DNA from: JBBQFD01 sp038321575
GTDB lineage: Bacteria > Bacillota_I > Bacilli_A > RF39 > UBA660
Assembly (NCBI GenBank): GCA_038321575.1
Contig: JBBQFD010000008.1
Span: forward strand, 1-25,206
DNA length: 25,206 nucleotides
Direction of reading: 5' to 3'
The stretch's first letter is position 1; each line of letters starts with the position of its first letter. Shown piece after piece: positions 6,313 through 13,963 of the stretch. A model generated the notes under the pieces. That model ran no database searches and was not told where the DNA came from. It saw only the letters and a list, made by a program, of their open reading frames with translations. Position numbers and translations under genes: made by a program.

Positions 6313-7536
6313 CTACTTGTATATCGGATATTTATCCGTTATACTTAAAACCTTTCTTCTTAATTTATTTAAAACTTCAATATCATCTTTATTTCTTAAA
6401 GCTTCATTAATAATTAATCCGATTTCTCTAAAATCATTTTCATTAAGACCTCTAGTTGTCATCGCTGGGCTTCCTAAGCGAATTCCACTTGTTTTAAATG
6501 GCGATTCGGTATCATAAGGAATTGAGTTTTTATTAACTGTAATATATATTGAATCAAGGATATGTTCAGCTTCTTTTCCATTCATTCCAACAGTTCCAAG
6601 AACATCAACTAATATTAAGTGATTATCAGTTCCGCCAGATATAATTTTAAAACCACATTCATGGAGGGTTTCTGATAAGACTTTTATATTCTTTAACACT
6701 TTTTCTTGATAGATTTTAAATGATGGATCTAAAGCTTCATAAAAGCATTGCGCTTTAGCACCAATGACATGCATCAGTGGTCCTCCTTGAATACCAGGAA
6801 AGATAATACGATCTATTTTCTTAGCTATTTCTTCATTATTAGTTAAAATTAAACCACCACGTGGTCCACGAAGGGTTTTATGAGTAGTTGATGTTACCAC
6901 ATCAGCATATGGTAGTGGACTTGGATGTAATCCAACCGCTACTAAACCTGCAATATGTGCCATATCAACCATTAAATAAGCACCACAACTATCAGCTGCT
7001 TCTCTAAACTTCTTAAAATCAATTGTTCTAGAATAAGCACTAGCTCCGGCAATAATCATTTTTGGTTTTTCATCTTTGGCCATTTTTAAAACAGCATCAT
7101 AATCAATCATTTCGGTAACTGGATCAACATTATATGAAACAATATTATAATCCATTCCACTAAAATTAATAGGATATCCATGGGTCAAATGCCCACCATG
7201 AGCAAGATTCATACCCATTACTTTATCCCCTGGCATTAATAAGGCTTTATATACTGCCATATTAGCACTAGATCCCGAATGTGCTTGTACATTAGCATAA
7301 GCACAATTAAATAATTCTTTAGCATAATCAATTGCTAGTTGTTCAAATATATCAATATATTCACAACCACCATAATAGCGTTTGCCAGGATAACCTTCCG
7401 CATATTTATTAGTTAAAATACTTCCTTGTAACTCTAAAACATCTTTAGAAACAAAGTTCTCAGAAGCTATTAATTCAATATTACGTTGTTGTCTTTTTAA
7501 TTCGAAGCTTAAGGCTTCTTCAAGTTTTTTATCCAT
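6313..7536 (-). CDS. glyA: Serine hydroxymethyltransferase
   Basis: GlyA is a PLP enzyme that converts serine and THF to glycine and 5,10-methylene-THF. The 407 residues match the bacterial norm of about 410-420. Signatures include NIELIASENFVS, TNKYAEGYPGKRYYGGCEYID, AHSGSSANMAVY, the motif VDMAHIAGLVA and TSTTHKTLRGPRGG, in which the lysine near residue 220 forms the Schiff base with PLP. The C-terminal region retains GIRLGSPAMTTRG. The ATG at 7536 has GGAG 8 nt upstream and an extended -10 box 18 nt upstream, so the leader is very short. It is the first gene of the glyA-folD operon. Confidence 0.97.
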   Translation of the reverse strand: MDKKLEEALSFELKRQQRNIELIASENFVSKDVLELQGSILTNKYAEGYPGKRYYGGCEYIDIFEQLAIDYAKELFNCAYANVQAHSGSSANMAVYKALLMPGDKVMGMNLAHGGHLTHGYPINFSGMDYNIVSYNVDPVTEMIDYDAVLKMAKDEKPKMIIAGASAYSRTIDFKKFREAADSCGAYLMVDMAHIAGLVAVGLHPSPLPYADVVTSTTHKTLRGPRGGLILTNNEEIAKKIDRIIFPGIQGGPLMHVIGAKAQCFYEALDPSFKIYQEKVLKNIKVLSETLHECGFKIISGGTDNHLILVDVLGTVGMNGKEAEHILDSIYITVNKNSIPYDTESPFKTSGIRLGSPAMTTRGLNENDFREIGLIINEALRNKDDIEVLNKLRRKVLSITDKYPIYK

Positions 7537-7554
7537 AGTCTCAACTCCATCATA

Positions 7555-7563
7555 ATTATAGCA
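7555..7563 (-). promoter_or_regulatory. Extended -10 promoter of glyA-folD
   Basis: TGCTATAAT on the minus strand, 18 nt before the glyA ATG. It directly abuts the terminator of the upstream rubrerythrin gene; no -35 is recognisable. Confidence 0.6.
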
Positions 7564-7564
7564 T

Positions 7565-7587
7565 AAAAAGCCTTTTGATGGGCTTTT
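7565..7587 (-). terminator. Terminator after rubrerythrin
   Basis: AAAAAGCC-CATCAAAA-GGCTTTTT on the minus strand, 15 nt after the rubrerythrin stop and 1 nt from the glyA promoter element. Confidence 0.7.
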
Positions 7588-7602
7588 TAACTATATTTTT
7601 CA

Positions 7603-8142
7603 TTAATAATTAATTGTACGTTCTTCATAAAAAGCTTTAGGATGTCCACATATTGGACATAATTCTGGTGCACGTTTGCCATGATGAATATATCCACAAT
7701 TACGACATATCCAAACGATTTCATCGTCTCTTTCAAATACCTTGTTGTTTTTAACAGCATCTAAGAGTTTTAAATAACGAGCTTCATGTTCTTTTTCAAT
7801 TTGGGCAACCCCATCGAACAAGAAGGCTATTTTAGCAAATCCTTCACCACGAGCTTCATCAGCAAATGTTTTATACATAGATGTCCATTCATGATGTTCA
7901 CCACTTGCAGCATCAGTTAAGTTATCAACTGTTCCTGGCACATCATCATTATGTAATGCTTTAAACCATAGTTTAGCGTGTTCTTTTTCGTTTAAAGCTG
8001 TTTGTTCAAATAAATAACCTATTTGTTCAAAACCATCTTTCTTAGCTTTTGATGCATAATAATTATACTTAGTGAATGCTTGAGCTTCACCAGCAAACGC
8101 ATTCATTAAATTAGTTTCAGTTTTACTTCCTTTTAATTCCAT
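7603..8142 (-). CDS. rbr: Rubrerythrin
   Basis: Rubrerythrin is a non-haem di-iron peroxidase that protects anaerobes from hydrogen peroxide. The N-terminal four-helix part carries the iron ligands in two repeats, GEAQAFTKY plus NEKEH (about residues 19-55) and DEARGEG plus EKEH (about 95-119). The C-terminal rubredoxin-like domain has two CxxC pairs (C146/C149 and C162/C165, approximate) separated by 12 residues, which is typical of rubrerythrin rather than of free rubredoxin. The 179-residue length is standard. The ATG at 8142 follows AGGAGGATATT, the best ribosome-binding site in the area. The gene is monocistronic, with a consensus-like promoter and its own terminator. Confidence 0.95.
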   Translation of the reverse strand: MELKGSKTETNLMNAFAGEAQAFTKYNYYASKAKKDGFEQIGYLFEQTALNEKEHAKLWFKALHNDDVPGTVDNLTDAASGEHHEWTSMYKTFADEARGEGFAKIAFLFDGVAQIEKEHEARYLKLLDAVKNNKVFERDDEIVWICRNCGYIHHGKRAPELCPICGHPKAFYEERTINY

Positions 8143-8174
8143 AATATCCTCCTATTTATATATTCTACTATTAC

Positions 8175-8203
8175 ATTATACAACAGTTTTAAAAAAAGAA
8201 CAA
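8175..8203 (-). promoter_or_regulatory. Promoter of rubrerythrin
   Basis: TTGTTC, a 17-bp spacer and TATAAT on the minus strand, 32 nt before the ATG. The -35 hexamer (8198-8203) lies within the stem of the preceding terminator. Confidence 0.75.
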
Positions 8204-8216
8204 TTACTTGTTCTTT
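8191..8216 (-). terminator. Terminator after the UDP-sugar pyrophosphorylase gene
   Basis: AAAGAACAA-GTAA-TTGTTCTTT on the minus strand is a perfect nine-pair stem followed by further T residues. It contains the stop codon of the upstream gene and the -35 of rubrerythrin. Confidence 0.8.
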
Positions 8217-9418
8217 AAGTTATAAAAATCTATATATAAAGTACTAGCCGTATCAGGGCTATCATTACCAGTGGCATTTTTAATTGGTGCAAAGACATTT
8301 TGACGTTCATCTTTTAATAATCCGATTTCATCAACATATGCAAAAGCATCAAAGATGAAGGTTTCAAATTTATATGAGTTTGGTACTTCTGATGAAATAA
8401 GATTACCATTTAGATCAATACAATCAGTCTTTTTAAAAGCACCAACATATTCTAAATTCTTAAATGCAATATCTTTAATAATACTTATATTAAATAAGTT
8501 ACACAAAATATGAGCATCACCATATACTAAACTACCATCTTCATGTTTTAAATTATTCATCTCAGGCGTCATCTCAATATATTCAATAACTCCTGGTTTA
8601 CCATCTTTTTTACAAAATACCCCTACTTTTTCATCAGGATAACCTTTTTTAATAATTTTAGATGCAGCCATAAAGTTTTCTTTTATTGAAAATCCTACTA
8701 AATCAGGATTATCAGTTGGTAGTAAGATATTATCTATTCCACCAATAAAGATCCATTTAATATTATTTTTTTCCATTTTATCTAAAATATTATTATCAAT
8801 CATAGCTTTAAATATACCACCATGACCATTAGCACCCATTTTAATATTAAATTTAGAATCCATTAATACTTTACCCAAAGGATCAATCATTGGTAATTCA
8901 TCTTGAATAAAAAATTCAATCATATCTTTTGGATAATCAAAGTAATTATGTTTAACAAAGAATTCTTTAGTAGCTAGATCATTAGCATAACTAGTCATGA
9001 TATACCAAGGCGTATATTTATTACTCATTTTATATACATTCTTTAATTTATCGCATTGAATCTCAAACAATGATTTATTAATGCCGTATTCTAGTATATA
9101 AGTCCCTTTAGGGCCATCAAACCCGAGTCTTGTTCCTTGGCCACCCGCCATCGTTACAACTGCGTAAGAACCCGCTTTAAATGATTCTAAACCAATGTTA
9201 GTATATTCATCTTTAATATTAAAACTAGGAATATCAGTAATCACATGATTATCTTTAGTCTTACTAATACTATTAAATAATTGTTTTACTAAATTAAAGT
9301 CAATCTTTTCGATTTGTTTTAATAAATGTTCTTGCTCTTCCCTACTAAGTTCATCATAAAATTTAAGTAAATGTTCTTGATTGTGTTCTTTTAATAATAA
9401 TTTAATATTATCTAGCAT
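8204..9418 (-). CDS. UDP-sugar pyrophosphorylase, eukaryotic UAP1-like (UDPGP family)
   Basis: This enzyme family joins UTP with a hexose- or HexNAc-1-phosphate to give a UDP-sugar. The 404-residue protein has the UAP1/AGX layout rather than that of bacterial GlmU or GalU. It has a helical N-terminus (LKFYDELSREEQEHLL), the nucleotide-binding loop MAGGQGTRLGFDGPKGTY at about residues 90-107, MTSYANDLATKEFF, IGGIDNILLPTDNPDLVGF, GVFCKKDGKPGVIEYIEM and ILCNLFNISII. Related bacterial proteins are usually annotated UTP-glucose-1-phosphate uridylyltransferase. Whether the substrate is GlcNAc-1-P or Glc-1-P cannot be read from the sequence. The ATG at 9418 follows AGAAAGAGGTA. It lies 12 bp downstream of the Alg13-like gene, which suggests it supplies donor sugar for the glycopolymer pathway. 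Confidence 0.88.
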   Translation of the reverse strand: MLDNIKLLLKEHNQEHLLKFYDELSREEQEHLLKQIEKIDFNLVKQLFNSISKTKDNHVITDIPSFNIKDEYTNIGLESFKAGSYAVVTMAGGQGTRLGFDGPKGTYILEYGINKSLFEIQCDKLKNVYKMSNKYTPWYIMTSYANDLATKEFFVKHNYFDYPKDMIEFFIQDELPMIDPLGKVLMDSKFNIKMGANGHGGIFKAMIDNNILDKMEKNNIKWIFIGGIDNILLPTDNPDLVGFSIKENFMAASKIIKKGYPDEKVGVFCKKDGKPGVIEYIEMTPEMNNLKHEDGSLVYGDAHILCNLFNISIIKDIAFKNLEYVGAFKKTDCIDLNGNLISSEVPNSYKFETFIFDAFAYVDEIGLLKDERQNVFAPIKNATGNDSPDTASTLYIDFYNLKNK

Positions 9419-9430
9419 AAATACCTCTTT

Positions 9431-9907
9431 CTATTTATTAATGAATTTTTCAATTAAACTAACCATGTTTTTAGTATTACTAATAAATTCTTTAGGTTGA
9501 AATGTTTTAATATCAATTAATAATTTATCTAAATCATTAAAATCATCCATGCTTAAGATATATCCTTCTTTAACGAATTCATTTATTATTTGTAATTGAT
9601 GATCATTGGTGTGTTCTTTATACATCATTAGTCGTGGTGCCGCAATAACTTTTTTATGATTGGTTAAACCTGCTAAGATAGACCCTACACCACCATGAGT
9701 TATTAATAGATCACATTCTTTAACTAATTTATCAAACTCATTTATGGGAATTAAATCAAAGATTTCCATATCACTAGATTTATATTTAGTATATCCAGCT
9801 TGAACAATTACTTTATCTTTAATATTACCTAAATCTATTTGTTTTTGAATAGCATCAAGTAATCTTGTAAAAGCTTTGTCTTGGGTACCTAAGGTTACTA
9901 ATATCAT
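9431..9907 (-). CDS. Alg13/PssE/EpsF-like glycosyltransferase subunit
   Basis: The protein matches the C-terminal half of GT28-type transferases (MurG-like donor-binding domain). It opens with MILVTLGTQDKAFTRLLDAI and has ECDLLITHGGVGSILAGL, the nucleotide-sugar-binding region, followed by KEHTNDHQLQIINEF. The 158-residue length is typical of the stand-alone subunit. Members work as a complex with an Alg14-like membrane partner; here that partner is encoded at 11453-11920, with the LCP gene in between. In streptococcal capsule and EPS loci such pairs add the second sugar to an undecaprenyl-PP-linked primer. The ATG at 9907 follows TGGAGGTAT and has its own extended -10 promoter. UAP1-like pyrophosphorylase follows directly. 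Confidence 0.88.
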   Translation of the reverse strand: MILVTLGTQDKAFTRLLDAIQKQIDLGNIKDKVIVQAGYTKYKSSDMEIFDLIPINEFDKLVKECDLLITHGGVGSILAGLTNHKKVIAAPRLMMYKEHTNDHQLQIINEFVKEGYILSMDDFNDLDKLLIDIKTFQPKEFISNTKNMVSLIEKFINK

Positions 9908-9928
9908 TTTATACCTCCACTATATAAC

Positions 9929-9937
9929 ATTATATCA
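9929..9937 (-). promoter_or_regulatory. Extended -10 promoter of the Alg13-like gene
   Basis: TGATATAAT on the minus strand, 21 nt before the ATG and adjacent to the T tract of the LCP-gene terminator. Confidence 0.6.
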
Positions 9938-9965
9938 AAAAAAAGCATTAGTTAAAACTAATGCT
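9937..9965 (-). terminator. Terminator after the LCP gene
   Basis: GCATTAGTT-TT-AACTAATGC on the minus strand followed by eight T residues. The stop codon TAG (9964-9966) overlaps the base of the stem. Confidence 0.85.
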
Positions 9966-11406
9966 AGTTATTTTTTACATTGCTTATAAATATATCGGAA
10001 ATAGCCACTTTAGCAGCATCGATAGTACTTTGTGTTGGAATCATTACATATAATAATTCTTTACCGAAAGTATAAGTATATTCAGAACCATCAGTACCAT
10101 CTAAACTAATAGCTGTTACTGTCCAAGTAGGATTTTTATCAATTTGTAATCTAACTAATTTTAAGATATCACTTGATGACATATTAGTCTTAAAACTTCC
10201 TGTTAAAGTTTTTAAAATATTATTATATTTAGTAACAATTAAAGAGCTTGATACTTTTTTAATAATTGCTTCTAACACTGCTTGTTGATTTTCACCACGT
10301 GTACGATCACCATTGATAAATGAGTGACGTTCACGGGAAAATGATAATGCTTTTAAACCATTTAAATAATTATATCCTTTAGTGAATTTATAAGGAACAC
10401 CTTCGGTAGCAGTAAATTTATACTTAGAGTATACTTCAACACCACCAATTACATCAATACTTTCAATTAGACTTGTAAAATTAATTTTAATATAATAATT
10501 AATATCAATTCCAAGTAAGTCTTCAATAGTTCTAACTGACATATCAATGCCATAGATACCGGCGTGAGTAAGTTTATCTTTATAACCAGTTGTACCATTT
10601 AATTCAACGTAATAATCTCTTGGGATTGTCGTTAATAATATTTTATTAGTGTTGGGGTTAACCGACATAATCATATTAACATCACTACGACCAGCCGCAT
10701 CAATTGTTCCGTAGCTATCAGCACCACTAATATAAATATTAAATGGACTATTAGTTACATCCGTTTTTTTAGAAATAGATTCTGCTTTAACTTTAACTTT
10801 AATTGTATAAATTATTTTAGTATTGGTCTTATAACTAAGATTGTTTTCAGTTAAAATAGTATGATAAGAAGATTCTAATACAATAGTTGGTAAAGTCTTA
10901 TCTAATAATTCAGTTGCCATAACACTTAAATCAGTATATAAAACAGCATCAACAGGTATTACTTTCTTAAGTTCACTTAAAGAGGTAGCAGTATAATTAA
11001 TATCTTTAATATACCCCATTTTTTTGTTTTTTAAATCATTTATTTTTTTATATTCACTATCTTTTAAGACAACTACATAATAAGTTTCAATTTTATAATT
11101 AGTATTACTTATTTTATCTAAGAAACCTAAAGTATTTAATCCATAACCAATTCCAATTATCATTGTTGTTATTATCAATAAAGATAATAAATCTAACCAT
11201 GTTTTAGTATTTTTATTAGTTTTTAAACGAACCATAAAAAAAACTATCGAACCTATTACGACAACTAAAAATACTAATAATCCTATTAAATACTTAGTTG
11301 GTAATATATTCATATAAAATATAAAACCACTACTAACTAAAGTCATTACTATTAATAATATAGCCATCACTCCAGCTATTTTTTTATATATATTCTTCTT
11401 TTTCAT
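9964..11406 (-). CDS. LytR-CpsA-Psr (LCP) family phosphotransferase, CpsA-like
   Basis: LCP enzymes transfer lipid-linked glycopolymers onto the cell wall outside the membrane. The 480-residue protein has three N-terminal hydrophobic helices (roughly residues 9-31, 38-60 and 72-90). An extracytoplasmic accessory region follows (about 100-205), and the LCP catalytic domain starts at about 222. Key elements are ISGADSYGTIDAAGRSDVNM, TTIPRDYYVEL, YKDKLTHAGIYG and the arginine-rich SFSRERHSFINGDRTRGENQ, which holds the conserved Arg and Asp residues that bind pyrophosphate lipid. The three-helix plus accessory-domain layout is that of streptococcal CpsA. The ATG at 11406 follows CAGGTGAT; the longer frame to 11424 overlaps the -10 box and is rejected. 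Its place between the Alg14- and Alg13-like genes ties it to attachment of this polymer. Confidence 0.92.
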   Translation of the reverse strand: MKKKNIYKKIAGVMAILLIVMTLVSSGFIFYMNILPTKYLIGLLVFLVVVIGSIVFFMVRLKTNKNTKTWLDLLSLLIITTMIIGIGYGLNTLGFLDKISNTNYKIETYYVVVLKDSEYKKINDLKNKKMGYIKDINYTATSLSELKKVIPVDAVLYTDLSVMATELLDKTLPTIVLESSYHTILTENNLSYKTNTKIIYTIKVKVKAESISKKTDVTNSPFNIYISGADSYGTIDAAGRSDVNMIMSVNPNTNKILLTTIPRDYYVELNGTTGYKDKLTHAGIYGIDMSVRTIEDLLGIDINYYIKINFTSLIESIDVIGGVEVYSKYKFTATEGVPYKFTKGYNYLNGLKALSFSRERHSFINGDRTRGENQQAVLEAIIKKVSSSLIVTKYNNILKTLTGSFKTNMSSSDILKLVRLQIDKNPTWTVTAISLDGTDGSEYTYTFGKELLYVMIPTQSTIDAAKVAISDIFISNVKNN

Positions 11407-11422
11407 ATTTATCACCTGTCCC

Positions 11423-11451
11423 ATTATATAGATTATTATTTAAAATGTAAA
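11423..11451 (-). promoter_or_regulatory. Promoter of the LCP gene
   Basis: TTTACA, a 17-bp spacer and TATAAT on the minus strand, 16 nt before the ATG at 11406. The -35 begins 1 nt after the stop codon of the Alg14-like gene. Confidence 0.7.
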
Positions 11452-11452
11452 G

Positions 11453-11920
11453 TTAATAAATCCATCCCCCAAAAATAGCTCTAGGATACATTTTAAGCAT
11501 ACTTTCCCATTGGACGATAAAGATATCAGCTATTGGATAAACAAGTCTCCCTGATAGCGTTTTAGTGCTTATATTGGCAAATGATTCTATATAGATAACT
11601 TTGCTACCAAATAACTTGCCAATATAACACATTGAAACAGCGGTATGTGCACCAGTTGTTATAATATGTGTTGGTCTTAATTTAATATATAAATAAATAC
11701 TTTTAAAGAAATTATATGTAAACTTAAAGATATAACTAAATAAATGATCTTTAGTTCCATATACCAAATAATATACATTTTTATACATACTCTTTAAACC
11801 TAAATTAGATTTAGTATATTCAGTTATAATACTATAATCATAATCTTTAAACATATCTTTCAATCTCAACATCTCTGATAAATGACCACCAGTACTTGAT
11901 ATAAACATTACTTTTTTCAT
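11453..11920 (-). CDS. Alg14/PssD/EpsE-like glycosyltransferase membrane subunit
   Basis: The protein carries the acceptor-side half of an Alg13/Alg14-type transferase. The opening MKKVMFISSTGGHLSEMLRL has the family's SGGH-x-x-E-M element. A mid-region THIITTGAHTAVSMCYIGKLFG and an acidic patch YIESFANI follow. It ends IFIVQWESMLKMYPRAIFGGWIY, which is very close to the usual PssD/Cps14F ending. The length of 155 residues is normal. It recruits the Alg13-like subunit (9431-9907) to the membrane. The ATG at 11920 follows AGGTGAAAAT with an extended -10 only 16 nt upstream. No terminator separates it from the LCP gene, although that gene has its own promoter. Confidence 0.9.
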   Translation of the reverse strand: MKKVMFISSTGGHLSEMLRLKDMFKDYDYSIITEYTKSNLGLKSMYKNVYYLVYGTKDHLFSYIFKFTYNFFKSIYLYIKLRPTHIITTGAHTAVSMCYIGKLFGSKVIYIESFANISTKTLSGRLVYPIADIFIVQWESMLKMYPRAIFGGWIY

Positions 11921-11936
11921 ATTTTCACCTACATAT

Positions 11937-11945
11937 ATTATAACA
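11937..11945 (-). promoter_or_regulatory. Extended -10 promoter of the Alg14-like gene
   Basis: TGTTATAAT on the minus strand, 16 nt before the ATG; predicted initiation falls on the ribosome-binding site itself. Confidence 0.6.
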
Positions 11946-11960
11946 TGTATATTAAATTAA

Positions 11961-11985
11961 AAAAAAGAGAATATTAACCTTCTCT
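11961..11985 (-). terminator. Terminator after glf (end of the main glycopolymer operon)
   Basis: AGAGAA-GGTTAATA-TTCTCT on the minus strand followed by a run of T residues. The stop codon of glf (11984-11986) overlaps the stem. Confidence 0.75.
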
Positions 11986-13150
11986 ACAATTTATTATTTT
12001 TTTTAATTTTATCAAAAAAATCAAGTGATTTAGCAATAATTTCATCCATATTATAATATTTGTAGTCTGCTAAGCGACCACAAAAATATAAATTTTTAAT
12101 ATTCTTAACACTATTAATATAATCTTGATGCTTCGCAATATTCTCTTTATTCATTATTGCGTAAAAAGGTATTGATTCTTCGTTTTTATAATCATATGCC
12201 AAAGGATATTCTTTCAATATCGATGTTTTTCCATCAATAAATTGGTTTGTTAAATATTTAAATTCAGTGATACGAGTATATTTTGCGTCGTTTGGATGGC
12301 TTACAACTGCACTAGCTTGATAATAATTCATGTCATAACTTTCATAATGTAAATCTAACGATCTGTATGGTAATGCTCCATATTTGTAATTTAATAACTC
12401 ATCAATTGCCCCTGTATATACTAAAATCCCATTAAAAATTTTATCATCAAAAATTATTTTATCATCACTAATTTTGATTAAAGAATTAGCTTTTGTATTT
12501 AAATGAATATCAATATTATCGTGATGCAACATATTTTCAAATAAATTTGTATATCCTTCTTTTGGCATAAATTGATATTGATCTTGAAAATATCTATCAT
12601 CGTAGCTTAAAACAATAGGGACACGATTTATAACTGATGCTTCAATTTTGTCAATGGTAACATTCCATTGTTTTGCAACATAATTAACATATACTTTGTT
12701 ATAAACAAAATCGCCAAAATTTCTAATAATAATATCATTATGATTTATCAATTCAATAACTGATACTGTTTTTTGATCAGGAAAATATATTTTTAATTTA
12801 TCAATAATTATTTTGCTATCTTCCTCATTAAATAATAACTCTAACGATTTAAAATTAAAAGGAATAGGGATTAAAGTATTATCAACTAAACCAGTAACTC
12901 TAAGCTCGTAAAAATAAAAATCACTATATTGTTTTATGTAATCAAAAATATATTTCTTATTTGTATGGAAAATATGAGGGCCATAAACGTGTGCTCTCAC
13001 ATTGTTTTCCAGTTTTTTTTCATACATGTTTCCTGCAATGTGATTTCTTTTTTCAATTATTAAAATTTTTTTACCGATATTAGCAAATTCTCTTGCTATT
13101 ATACTTCCAGCAAATCCTGCTCCTACTATTAATATATCGTATTTTTTCAT
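11984..13150 (-). CDS. glf: UDP-galactopyranose mutase
   Basis: Glf is a flavoenzyme that interconverts UDP-galactopyranose and UDP-galactofuranose, the donor for Galf-containing glycans. The 388 residues match the family. The FAD-binding Rossmann motif is IVGAGFAGSIIAREFANIGK followed by IIEKRNHIAGNMYE. Further signatures are YGPHIFHTN, the KQWN element, RVPIVLSYDDRYFQDQYQFMPKEGYT and the C-terminal FCGRLADYKYYNMDE, which binds flavin. The ATG at 13150 follows TAGGAGATAAAACC. It is the last gene before the operon terminator. The epimerase two genes upstream could supply UDP-galactose, so the polymer probably contains galactofuranose. Confidence 0.96.
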   Translation of the reverse strand: MKKYDILIVGAGFAGSIIAREFANIGKKILIIEKRNHIAGNMYEKKLENNVRAHVYGPHIFHTNKKYIFDYIKQYSDFYFYELRVTGLVDNTLIPIPFNFKSLELLFNEEDSKIIIDKLKIYFPDQKTVSVIELINHNDIIIRNFGDFVYNKVYVNYVAKQWNVTIDKIEASVINRVPIVLSYDDRYFQDQYQFMPKEGYTNLFENMLHHDNIDIHLNTKANSLIKISDDKIIFDDKIFNGILVYTGAIDELLNYKYGALPYRSLDLHYESYDMNYYQASAVVSHPNDAKYTRITEFKYLTNQFIDGKTSILKEYPLAYDYKNEESIPFYAIMNKENIAKHQDYINSVKNIKNLYFCGRLADYKYYNMDEIIAKSLDFFDKIKKNNKL

Positions 13151-13161
13151 GGTTTTATCTC

Positions 13162-13950
13162 CTATAAACTATTACTATTTTCTGCTTTAATATAGAATTT
13201 ATTAATAAATTTAGCTATTGGCTTTGGCCAAAATTTTTGAAACATCTCCAAATCTTCTTTGGTTCTTATATTCTCTCTCATTAGTTCTGTTGTTGATGAG
13301 CCTTCATGAATTCTATGTCCCATTAATTTTTTAGAAATATAAATAAATGCGCCTTTTTGTCTAGATAATCTTTCCCAAGCAGCCCAATCACTTGTAGATT
13401 TAAACTTACTCAAAAAAACTGTTTCCTTTAAATTATTTTTGATATAAGTAACAGCAGGGCAGCAAATAGTACATCCGAATGCAAGGGCGATTCTTTTTAT
13501 AAACTTATAATTACTAATTTTTTTAAGTCTAAGTGGTAACAATAAAACTCTTTTAACTTTAAGATTAAAATTCATTTTAATTTTCTGATTATTTTTGATT
13601 TCATAATAATCAGAAAAAATAATAATCGCATTATTGTTTTTTTCAAACTCTTCAATAATATTACATGAATAATCATAATCATAAATATCATCTTGATGAG
13701 CAATAGTTAATAATTTATAGTTAGCACAATTTATTGCAAAATTATAATCGCATTCAATGCCGGCTCCTAATTTATCATTGATTACAATTTTTAAATTATA
13801 TTTTCTCGCTATATTATTTATATAATTATTTGGAGTTGATGTTGCAATTAAAACATCACTTTTATATTTTTGATTTAAAACGGATTTGATACATTCTTCA
13901 AGATATTCAGATTCTTTATAAGCTAATACGACAAAACAATGCTTATTCAT
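13162..13950 (-). CDS. Family 2 glycosyltransferase
   Basis: A 262-residue GT-A fold transferase. It begins with HCFVVLAYKESEYLEECIKSVLNQ, the usual GT2 opening strand and helix. AHQDDIYDYD holds the metal- and nucleotide-binding acidic motif (about residues 100-106). STSDWAAWERLSRQ supplies the likely catalytic-base region, and HRIHEGSST follows. No membrane helix is evident. The ATG at 13950 is chosen because AAGGAGA precedes it by 7 nt; an in-frame ATG at 13998 would overlap the end of the upstream epimerase gene. It lies 13 bp after that gene and 11 bp before glf. Donor and linkage cannot be predicted; a galactofuranosyl- or hexosyl-transferase role is an inference from position only. Confidence 0.88.
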   Translation of the reverse strand: MNKHCFVVLAYKESEYLEECIKSVLNQKYKSDVLIATSTPNNYINNIARKYNLKIVINDKLGAGIECDYNFAINCANYKLLTIAHQDDIYDYDYSCNIIEEFEKNNNAIIIFSDYYEIKNNQKIKMNFNLKVKRVLLLPLRLKKISNYKFIKRIALAFGCTICCPAVTYIKNNLKETVFLSKFKSTSDWAAWERLSRQKGAFIYISKKLMGHRIHEGSSTTELMRENIRTKEDLEMFQKFWPKPIAKFINKFYIKAENSNSL

Positions 13951-13963
13951 AAATTTTTCTCCT

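Noticed and set aside
7537..7602. Riboswitch in front of glyA
   Set aside because: Only 66 bp separate glyA from rbr, and they are fully occupied by a terminator and an extended -10 promoter with a very short leader.
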